The notes beneath the pieces were generated by a model, which was not told the DNA's origin, made no database searches, and saw only the letters and a list, made by a program, of their open reading frames with translations. The position numbers and the translations under genes were made by a program. 64,000 nt of DNA, taken from NCBI GenBank assembly GCA_024236215.1, contig JACKKX010000001.1:919501-983500 (forward strand). The letters are read 5' to 3'. Of this stretch, positions 1-6,954 are shown piece after piece. Origin of the DNA: Novosphingobium sp. (GTDB lineage Bacteria; Pseudomonadota; Alphaproteobacteria; Sphingomonadales; Sphingomonadaceae). Each line of letters starts with the position of its first letter. Position 1 is the first letter of the stretch.

Positions 1-1726
1 TTAGGGGAAGGGTTGGATCGAGCATGGTATTGAGCACATCAACAAACGGCACGTGCGCCACCACCGCGCCCCACAGGCCAGGGTCGGAATTGATCACCGC
101 GCCCATCAGCTCGCCCCCGGCCGAGCCGCCGGAAATGCTGATCCGGCCAGCCTGGGTATGGCCCCGCGCGATCAGGCCTCTGGCCACGTCGACGAAATCG
201 GTGAAGGTGTTGGTCCGCCGCTCCAGCTTGCCGGCCTTGTACCAGGCCCGCCCCAGATCATCCCCGCCGCGGATGTGGGCGATGGCATAGGCGAAGCCGC
301 GATCGATCAGCGACAGGCGGGTGGTCGAAAAGCCCGGCTCGATGGCGATGCCATAGGCACCGTAGCCATAGAGGTGGAGTGGACCGCCCGCATGACGATC
401 CCTGCGATAGACCAGGCTGACCGGCACCAGAGTGCCATCACGCGCCGCGATCTCCAGCCGCTCTGTGGCATAGAGCGAGGCATCGTAGCCCGAGGGGATT
501 TCCTGCACCTTGAGCGTGGCGAGGCCGCGCGCGGCTACGTCATAGTCGAGCACCGATGCCGGGCTGACCATGCTTTCATAGGATAGCCGCAGCTTCGTCA
601 CCGCCCATTCGGGATTGTCGCCCAGCCCCGCGCTGAAGCTGGCTTCGGGAAAGGCGATCGGCTCGACCCGGGCGGGATCGTCGTAATAGCGCACCTCGAT
701 CCGGTCGAGCCCGCGCACCCGGCCCTCGATCACGTAGAAATCGCGAAACAGATCGAAGCCGGTCAGGTAGAACTCGTCGCTGCCTTCGATCAGCGTGGTC
801 CATTCGCCTGGCGCGGACAGCGGCGCGGTGGCGAGACGGAAGTTCTCGTGGCTGTCGTTGGCGTGGACGAAGAGCGTCTCGCCGCGCAGGTCGACATCGT
901 ATTCCACCCCGCTCTGGCGGGCCCTGACCAGGACCGGCGCGGCCAGCGGATCGGCGGCGGGCACCAGCCGCACCTCGCTGGTTTCGTGGTCGGATGTGCC
1001 GATGATCAGCCACTGCTCGTTGGCGGACAGCGAGGCGCCGACGCGAAAGCCGTCATCATCCTCGTGGTAGAGCTCGACGTCTTCCGCCACCGGCTGGCCC
1101 AGCCAGTGCAGCCGGGCGTTGTCGGTGCGCCACTGCTCGTTGGCGAGCGAATAGACCAGCCCCTTGTCCCCTGCGACCCAGACCAGGCTGGAGAGCGTCC
1201 CCGGTATCTCGTCGGGCAGCACCTCGCCACTGGCGATCACCTTGATCCGGGCGGTGTAGCGTTCCGAGCCGTTGTCATCGACCGACCAGGCCAGCAGGCG
1301 CCCGTCCTGCGACACCGCAATCGCCCCGAGGCGGAAGTACTCGTGCCCCTCGGCCAGCGCCACCTCGTCGAGGATCAGTTCGTCGGCACCGCCGGCAACG
1401 GGGCGACGCCACCACTTCTTGTATTCGGCGCCTTCCTCGAACTCGATCCAGTAGAGCCAGTCCCCGTCCTTCTGCGGGACCGACTTGTCGGCCTCCTTGA
1501 TCCGGCCGCGCATCTCCTTGAACAGCGCGTCGATCCGCTCCCTGTGCGGCGCCATCCGGCTTTCGAACCAGGCGTTTTCCGCCTCGAGATGGGCGAGCAC
1601 GGCCTTGTCGGTCACCTCGGGATAGGCAGGATCGCGCAGCCAGGCATAGTCATCGCGAAGCGCGATTCCGTGGTGGGTTTCGACGTGCGGCTGCTTTGCC
1701 GCGACGGGGGGAGTGGCAAGGTTCAT
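1..1726 (-). CDS. opdB: Oligopeptidase B, S9A serine peptidase (C-terminus cut by window edge)
   Basis: Cytosolic prolyl-oligopeptidase-family enzyme that cleaves short peptides after basic residues. About 575 residues are visible: an N-terminal part with the typical HHG and DDYAWLRD stretch, the beta-propeller segment, and the start of the alpha/beta-hydrolase domain. The nucleophile motif GGSAGGE is present, with the catalytic Ser codon at 122-124 (residue 535), followed by a VPFVDV segment typical of the family. The Asp and His of the triad lie beyond the edge. The ATG at 1724-1726 is the start; no stop interrupts the frame. It is divergent from the aminopeptidase P gene, only 39 bp away, so both promoters must sit in or overlap that gap. 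Family call is secure; trypsin-like specificity is inferred. Confidence 0.93.
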   Translation of the reverse strand, partial: MNLATPPVAAKQPHVETHHGIALRDDYAWLRDPAYPEVTDKAVLAHLEAENAWFESRMAPHRERIDALFKEMRGRIKEADKSVPQKDGDWLYWIEFEEGAEYKKWWRRPVAGGADELILDEVALAEGHEYFRLGAIAVSQDGRLLAWSVDDNGSERYTARIKVIASGEVLPDEIPGTLSSLVWVAGDKGLVYSLANEQWRTDNARLHWLGQPVAEDVELYHEDDDGFRVGASLSANEQWLIIGTSDHETSEVRLVPAADPLAAPVLVRARQSGVEYDVDLRGETLFVHANDSHENFRLATAPLSAPGEWTTLIEGSDEFYLTGFDLFRDFYVIEGRVRGLDRIEVRYYDDPARVEPIAFPEASFSAGLGDNPEWAVTKLRLSYESMVSPASVLDYDVAARGLATLKVQEIPSGYDASLYATERLEIAARDGTLVPVSLVYRRDRHAGGPLHLYGYGAYGIAIEPGFSTTRLSLIDRGFAYAIAHIRGGDDLGRAWYKAGKLERRTNTFTDFVDVARGLIARGHTQAGRISISGGSAGGELMGAVINSDPGLWGAVVAHVPFVDVLNTMLDPTLPL

Positions 1727-1765
1727 GCTCCGGCTCTATGGTGGGCACAGAAGGACTGCAACACC

Positions 1766-3571
1766 ATGCTGATGAACACCCACAAGGCGCGGCTCGATGC
1801 GCTGCGCAAGGAACTCAAATCCCGCGGGCTCGACGGCTTCGTCGTGCCGATTTCCGACGAGCACATGAGCGAGTATGTCGGCGCCTATGCCCAGCGGCTG
1901 GCCTGGCTGACCGGGTTCGGCGGATCGGCCGGAACCGCCGTTGTGCTGGCCGACAAGGCTGCGATCTTCGTCGACGGGCGCTATACCCTGCAAGTGCGCG
2001 AGCAGGTCGATGGCAGCCTGTTCGATTACCAGTCGGTCCCCGCTACCTCGGTCGCAAGATGGCTGGGCGAACATGCGCCCGAAGGGGCCAGGATCGGCTA
2101 TGACGCCTGGATTCACTCCAAGCCCTGGACCGATGCGGTGAACAAGGAGCTGGCAGCGCGCCAGGCCGCGCTGGTCGCGGTCGAAGGCAATCCGATCGAT
2201 GCGGTCTGGGCCGACCGGCCCGCGCCCTCGCTGGCCGCCGCTCTGGTTCACCCCACCCAGTATGCCGGAGTTTCGAGCGAGGCCAAACGCCAGGCCGTGG
2301 CCGAGTGGCTGGGCGAGAAGAAGCTCGACGCGGCGGTGATCTCCGCGCTCGATTCGGTGGCCTGGCTGCTCAACATCCGCGGCGCCGATGTGGAGCGCAC
2401 GCCCGTTGCGCTGAGCTTCGTGCTGGCTCATGCCGACGGCACCGCCGAGCTGTTCATCGCGCCCGAAAAGATCACGCCCGAACTGCGTGCCCACCTTGGC
2501 AACGCCGTGACGATCCGCGACCGCGACGAATTCGTGCCCGGCCTCAGCGCGCTGGCGGGCAAGAAAGTGGCGGTCGATGCCGAGCGTTCGGTGGCCGCGA
2601 TTTTCGCGACGCTGGCCGAGGCAGGAGCCGAACTGGTTGAAACCACCGATCCCACCGTGCTGCCCCGCGCGACCAAGAACCCGGTCGAGCAGGCTGGTCA
2701 CCGCGCCGCCCAGGCGCGCGACGGGGCGGCGGTGGCGCGGTTCCTCCACTGGCTGTCGGTCGAATGCCCCAAGGGCGGCGAGAGCGAGCTTTCCGCCGCC
2801 GCTCGGCTGCTGGCGCTGCGCGAAGAGAGCGATCTACTGAGGGATCTTTCCTTCGACACGATCTCCGCCGCGGGGCCCAACGCCGCCAGCCCGCATTACC
2901 GGGTCAACGAGGAAAGCAACCTGCCGATCCTGCCCAATTCGATCTATCTGGTCGATTCGGGCGGGCAATATCTCGATGGCACCACCGACATCACCCGCAC
3001 GGTGTGGATCGGCCCGGGCGAACCGGGTGCGGAACACAAGGATCGTTTCACCCGCGTGCTCAAGGGCCACATCGCGCTGGCGCTGGCAGTATTCCCCAAG
3101 GGCACGCTGGGCAACCAGCTCGACAGTTTCGCCCGCGCTTCGCTGTGGCAGGCCGGGCTCGATTACAACCACGGCACCGGGCACGGGGTGGGCAGCTTCC
3201 TTTCGGTCCACGAAGGGCCGCAGCGCATCGCCAAGGCCCAGGGCGGGCAAGCCGGGACCGGGCAGGAGCTGCTTCCCGGCATGATCCTGTCCAACGAGCC
3301 GGGCTATTACAAGGCTGGCGAATACGGCATCCGGATCGAGAATCTGATCCTGGTCGAACCGCGCGCGATCGCCGGGGCAGAAGGCGAATTCTTCGGCTTC
3401 GAGAACCTTACCTGGGTGCCGATCGACCGCATGCTGGTCGATTGCGCATTGCTGACGCGTGATGAGGTGGCCTGGTGGAACCAGTATCACGCGCGGGTTG
3501 AGGCACTACTCGCGCCGCAGCTTTCGGGCGCCGATCTGGCCTGGCTCAAGCAGGCCTGTGCGCCCTTGTAA
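1766..3571 (+). CDS. Xaa-Pro aminopeptidase (aminopeptidase P, M24B)
   Basis: Metallopeptidase removing an N-terminal residue that precedes proline. The 601 residues match the long, three-domain aminopeptidase P form: two creatinase-like N-terminal domains followed by the pita-bread catalytic domain. The dinuclear metal ligands are visible as Asp397 (VDSGG), Asp408 (GTTD), His473 (HGTGHGVG), Glu511 (NEPGYY) and Glu525 (RIEN). The start is the ATG at 1766; an ATG two codons later is the alternative. The frame stays open far upstream, but that part is antisense to oligopeptidase B and is rejected. Together with its divergent neighbour it suggests a peptide-scavenging pair. Confidence 0.94.
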   Translation: MLMNTHKARLDALRKELKSRGLDGFVVPISDEHMSEYVGAYAQRLAWLTGFGGSAGTAVVLADKAAIFVDGRYTLQVREQVDGSLFDYQSVPATSVARWLGEHAPEGARIGYDAWIHSKPWTDAVNKELAARQAALVAVEGNPIDAVWADRPAPSLAAALVHPTQYAGVSSEAKRQAVAEWLGEKKLDAAVISALDSVAWLLNIRGADVERTPVALSFVLAHADGTAELFIAPEKITPELRAHLGNAVTIRDRDEFVPGLSALAGKKVAVDAERSVAAIFATLAEAGAELVETTDPTVLPRATKNPVEQAGHRAAQARDGAAVARFLHWLSVECPKGGESELSAAARLLALREESDLLRDLSFDTISAAGPNAASPHYRVNEESNLPILPNSIYLVDSGGQYLDGTTDITRTVWIGPGEPGAEHKDRFTRVLKGHIALALAVFPKGTLGNQLDSFARASLWQAGLDYNHGTGHGVGSFLSVHEGPQRIAKAQGGQAGTGQELLPGMILSNEPGYYKAGEYGIRIENLILVEPRAIAGAEGEFFGFENLTWVPIDRMLVDCALLTRDEVAWWNQYHARVEALLAPQLSGADLAWLKQACAPL

Positions 3572-3622
3572 CACTTCTATGTTCCTGTATTGTTCTCCCA
3601 TCGAATCGAAGGAGAAGCGAAG

Positions 3623-3997
3623 ATGATCGGTTATGTCACCGTGGGCACCAACGACCTTGCCCGCGCCGCCAGGTTCTATGATGCGATCGCCGCCGAGATG
3701 GGCACGGGACGGATGATGGAGTTTGACAGCTTCATCGCCTGGGGCACCCCGGGCGGGGCCGCCGGGATCGCCGCGACCAAACCCTATGACGGAAATCCCG
3801 CCACCATCGGCAACGGGGTGATGGTTGGGCTTGAGGCGCGCGACAAGGATCAGGTCGATCGGCTCTACGCGATCGCGCTGGCAAATGGCGGCTCGGACGA
3901 AGGCGCACCCGGCCCGCGCGGCGATGGCGGATTTTATGCCGGCTATTTCCGCGATCCCGACGGCAACAAGCTAAACGCCTTCGTGATGGGCGGCTGA
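3623..3997 (+). CDS. VOC-family (glyoxalase/bleomycin-resistance fold) protein
   Basis: Small 124-residue protein with one vicinal-oxygen-chelate unit: an MIGYVTVGTNDLARAARFYD opening (strand plus helix), a central GGAAGIA segment and a C-terminal YFRDPDGNKLNAF strand, which is the usual C-terminal signature. The AAGGAG ribosome site at 3609-3614 fixes the ATG at 3623 rather than an in-frame ATG 33 bp upstream. Such proteins range from lyases to antibiotic-binding proteins. I see no clear metal-ligand set, so the substrate is unknown. It lies 51 bp after the aminopeptidase P gene and could be co-transcribed. Confidence 0.85.
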   Translation: MIGYVTVGTNDLARAARFYDAIAAEMGTGRMMEFDSFIAWGTPGGAAGIAATKPYDGNPATIGNGVMVGLEARDKDQVDRLYAIALANGGSDEGAPGPRGDGGFYAGYFRDPDGNKLNAFVMGG

Positions 3998-4106
3998 CAG
4001 CGGCAATACACGGCATGAACGGCCCGCCCCGTTCGTGACAATTGGCGACAAAATCCACGCGAGCGGGCATAATCGCGCGACAATGATTGGCTAGACCGGC
4101 TGACAG

Positions 4107-4158
4107 GAAGCTGCGGTGCCGTATTCCCCCCCTCCCTCTTGGTCGGGATCGCAGCTTC
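4107..4158 (+). repeat. 9-bp inverted repeat in the leader of the EF-hand gene
   Basis: GAAGCTGCG at 4107-4115 is the exact reverse complement of CGCAGCTTC at 4150-4158. The 34-nt loop between them contains a C/T-rich run. It ends 25 bp before the EF-hand start codon, so in mRNA it could form a stem that presents the pyrimidine tract. Function is unknown and chance pairing is possible. Confidence 0.4.
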
Positions 4159-4183
4159 ACCTTTTCTGGATGGGAGTTCGCCA

Positions 4184-4780
4184 ATGAAGAAGTTTCTGAT
4201 CGGCATTTCGCTTGCGGCGCTTGGCGGTGCGGGCCTGGCCATCGCACAGGATCGCGGCCCCGGGTTCGACCCGATGGGCGACAAGACCGTTACCCGCGCG
4301 GAAGCCCAGGCCAGGGCCGCCGAGGAATTCGCCAAGCTCGACGCCAATCACGACGGCAAGCTCGATCAGAGCGATCGTGCCGAACACCGCGAAGAGCGCA
4401 AGGAAGCCCGCTTCGAGATGCTCGATACCAACAAGGACGGTTCGATCTCGCGCGAGGAATTCGCCGCCGCCCACCCCGACGGGCATCGCGGAGCGCCGGG
4501 CCAGGGCGGCCCCGAGGGCAAGGGCCGGGGCGAGCATGGCCGCATGGCAATGATGATGGTCCACATGGCCGACGCCAACAAGGATGGCGCCGTGACCAAA
4601 GAGGAATTCATCGCTTCGCACCTCGCCATGTTTGACAAGGCCGATACCAACAAGGACGGCAAGGTCACCCCCGAGGAGCGCCAGGCCGCTCACGCCCAGA
4701 TGCGCGAGCACATGAAGGGCATGAAAGGCAAGCGTCACGGCGATCGCGGCATGCCTCCGCCACCGCCACCCGCTGGCTAA
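4184..4780 (+). CDS. Secreted EF-hand calcium-binding protein, four loops
   Basis: 198 residues with a Sec signal peptide (MKKFLIGISLAALGG..., likely cut after AIA near residue 21) and four canonical 12-residue EF-hand loops at about 53-64, 81-92, 130-141 and 154-165, each DxNxDGxhxxxE/D. The middle (about 97-120) is Gly/His/Arg-rich and the tail is poly-proline. It should bind Ca2+ in the periplasm. The start is chosen for the signal peptide and a GGGAG site at 4172-4176. The stop is 22 bp before the response regulator, so EF-hand, regulator and kinase probably form one operon. Direct contact with the kinase is speculation. Confidence 0.9.
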   Translation: MKKFLIGISLAALGGAGLAIAQDRGPGFDPMGDKTVTRAEAQARAAEEFAKLDANHDGKLDQSDRAEHREERKEARFEMLDTNKDGSISREEFAAAHPDGHRGAPGQGGPEGKGRGEHGRMAMMMVHMADANKDGAVTKEEFIASHLAMFDKADTNKDGKVTPEERQAAHAQMREHMKGMKGKRHGDRGMPPPPPPAG

Positions 4781-4802
4781 GGCCCAGGTTCGCTGCCCGG
4801 CA

Positions 4803-5534
4803 ATGACCGAAGCCACAACCCGCCTTTTACTGGTCGATGACGAGCAGACCCTGCGCAAGCCCCTGGCCGAGTACCTCTCGCGCCAGGGGTTTGCCGTATC
4901 GCAGGCCGCCAGCGCCGCCGAAGCGCGCAGCCGGTTGCGCAATGAATCCATCGATCTGGTGCTGCTCGACATCATGATGCCTGGGGAAGACGGGCTTTCC
5001 CTGTGCCGCCACATTTCCGAGACCCGGGCAATCCCGGTCATCCTGCTGACCGCGCGGGGCGAAGCGATGGATCGCATCGTCGGCCTCGAAATCGGCGCCG
5101 ATGACTATGTGGTCAAGCCCTTCGAGCCGCGCGAGCTGGTCGCGCGGGTCCGTTCGGTATTGCGCCGCACGGCCAAGGGCGCCCCCGCACCGGGCGAAGA
5201 CGAGATACTCGAATTCGATGGTTGGCAACTCGATCCGCTCAAGCGCCGCCTGACCGCACCCGATGGGGCGCTGGTTCCGATTTCCTCGGTCGAATTCCGC
5301 CTGCTGATGGCGCTGCTCGAACATCCGCGCCAGGTCTTGGATCGCGACCGTCTGCTCGACATGGTTCAGGGCCGCGAGGCGCACTTGTTCGATCGCGCGG
5401 TCGATAACCAGATCAGCCGTTTGCGCCGCAAGATCGAGGCCGACAGCCGCAATCCGGTCCTGATCCAGACGGTATGGGGTGGTGGCTATATGCTGGCGGC
5501 CGACGTCCGCCGCCTGCGTCCGACGGAAGCCTGA
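4803..5534 (+). CDS. OmpR/PhoB-family response regulator
   Basis: 243 residues. The N-terminal receiver domain has the acidic pair Asp12/Asp13, phospho-acceptor Asp56 (LLDIMMPGEDG) and Lys105 (VVKPF). The C-terminal winged-helix DNA-binding domain (about 140-235) ends in the typical RLRRKIE...VWGGGYML recognition and wing region. It is the partner of the histidine kinase that starts 5 bp after its stop. A DNA target cannot be deduced here; a nearby operator could lie in the EF-hand leader. Close relatives in sphingomonads are annotated only as generic regulators. Confidence 0.95.
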   Translation: MTEATTRLLLVDDEQTLRKPLAEYLSRQGFAVSQAASAAEARSRLRNESIDLVLLDIMMPGEDGLSLCRHISETRAIPVILLTARGEAMDRIVGLEIGADDYVVKPFEPRELVARVRSVLRRTAKGAPAPGEDEILEFDGWQLDPLKRRLTAPDGALVPISSVEFRLLMALLEHPRQVLDRDRLLDMVQGREAHLFDRAVDNQISRLRRKIEADSRNPVLIQTVWGGGYMLAADVRRLRPTEA

Positions 5535-5539
5535 ATCCG

Positions 5540-6952
5540 GTGCGTGTCTTCGCAAGGTTCTGGCCGCGCAGCCTTCAGGGCCAGGTCTTGCTGGCGGTGG
5601 CTCTGGCGCTGCTCTTCGCCCAGGCGATCAGCGCCACGCTGCTTTGGCGGGCGCAGGCCGAACGGCGCGAGGCCGCCCTGGTCCACACCGCGGCAATGCG
5701 GCTTTTCGCGGCCAACCGCGATGATCGGTTCCTGGGCCTGCCTGGTGAGCATCCACCCGAAATGATCGCATCCGCGCGGCGGCTGAAGGTGGAGCGCAGT
5801 GCCGCCACGCCGCTTCGCGACAGCGACGACAGGCTTGGCCACGACGAAGAGGAACTGCGCGAGATTCTTGCCTCGCAGGGCCTCGATCTGGCCGGCGTGG
5901 CGATTGCCCGCCGCCCCGCCAGCGACGATCCGCATCTTGCGCGCAGGCTTGCGCGCCGCCGGGAAGTCCTTGGCGATCACGCCCGCCATGGCCCCGAGCA
6001 GATCATGGTCGCCTCGGTGCAGGTCAAGGGTGCACCTGACTGGCTGACCGTGCGAATTCCCATGCCGGGCCCCGATCGCGGGCTGATTGCCTCGCTGATC
6101 GGCCAGACATTGTTGCTCTACGGCATTCTGGTTGGCGCCATTGCGCTGATCCTCGGCAGGATCACCCGCCCGCTCGCGGCTTTGACCAGCCGGTTGGAAC
6201 GGTTTGCCCAGACCCCGGACACCAAGGGGCAGATGGCGCCCGAAGGCCCCGATGACGTGCGCCGCCTGATCGACGCGCACAACCTGATGGAAGGGCGGAT
6301 CGCCGCCTTGCTTGACGAGAAGGACGTGATGCTGGGGGCAATCGGGCACGATCTGAAGACCCCTCTCGCCGCGCTGCGCGTGCGGATCGAGAGTGTCGAG
6401 GATGAGGCCGAGCGTCTGCGCATGGCCGCGACAATCGAGGACATCACCAAATCGCTCGACGATATCCTTTCGCTCGCGCGGGTCGGGCGGCCCAGCGACC
6501 CCAAGGAGCCGGTCGATCTCTCCGCGCTGGTTGCCCAGGTAGTGGAAGAGTTCGAGGACATGGGAGAGCCGGTCACGCTGACGGAAGCTTCGCGGATCGT
6601 CGTGCCGCTGCGCGCCACCTGGCTGCGCCGTGCTGTGCGCAATCTTGTTTCCAACGCTTTGCGCTATGGCCAGAACGCAAGGGTCAGCCTGAACCGAAAT
6701 GGCAACGAAGCGGTGATCCGCATCGATGACGATGGCCCAGGCATCCCCGAAGACCAGATCGAACGGATGCTCGAACCCTTCACCCGCGGCGAGCCTTCGC
6801 GCAACAGCGAGACCGGCGGTGCCGGGTTGGGGCTGACCCTGGCCCGGGCGATCGCCGAGCAGCACGGCGGCAGCCTTAGTCTTGCCAACCGAGCCGGCGC
6901 CGATGGCGCGGTCGCCGGGCTGAGCGCAGCGATCCGCCTTCCCTTGGCCTGA
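5540..6952 (+). CDS. Two-component sensor histidine kinase (EnvZ-like architecture)
   Basis: 470 residues with a GTG start at 5540, just after the regulator stop; an overlapping in-frame ATG 66 bp upstream is less likely. TM1 lies at about 15-35, followed by a roughly 150-residue periplasmic sensor rich in Arg/His/Asp and a TM2 at about 190-212. After these come HAMP, a HisKA box with His270 (GHDLKTPLAAL), and HATPase_c with N box (NLVSNALRYG), G1 (DDGPGIPED) and G2 (GGAGLGLTLA). The phosphorylation partner is the adjacent OmpR-type regulator. The signal is unknown; the preceding secreted Ca2+-binding protein makes divalent cation sensing an attractive guess. Confidence 0.94.
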   Translation: MRVFARFWPRSLQGQVLLAVALALLFAQAISATLLWRAQAERREAALVHTAAMRLFAANRDDRFLGLPGEHPPEMIASARRLKVERSAATPLRDSDDRLGHDEEELREILASQGLDLAGVAIARRPASDDPHLARRLARRREVLGDHARHGPEQIMVASVQVKGAPDWLTVRIPMPGPDRGLIASLIGQTLLLYGILVGAIALILGRITRPLAALTSRLERFAQTPDTKGQMAPEGPDDVRRLIDAHNLMEGRIAALLDEKDVMLGAIGHDLKTPLAALRVRIESVEDEAERLRMAATIEDITKSLDDILSLARVGRPSDPKEPVDLSALVAQVVEEFEDMGEPVTLTEASRIVVPLRATWLRRAVRNLVSNALRYGQNARVSLNRNGNEAVIRIDDDGPGIPEDQIERMLEPFTRGEPSRNSETGGAGLGLTLARAIAEQHGGSLSLANRAGADGAVAGLSAAIRLPLA

Positions 6953-6954
6953 CC

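Noticed and set aside
848..1765. In-frame upstream extension of the aminopeptidase P gene by 306 residues
   Set aside because: It is antisense to oligopeptidase B coding sequence, has no domain match, and the family begins at the ATG at 1766.
4139..4183. Upstream ATG of the EF-hand gene
   Set aside because: It would place 15 residues ahead of a clear signal peptide and lies inside the inverted-repeat leader.
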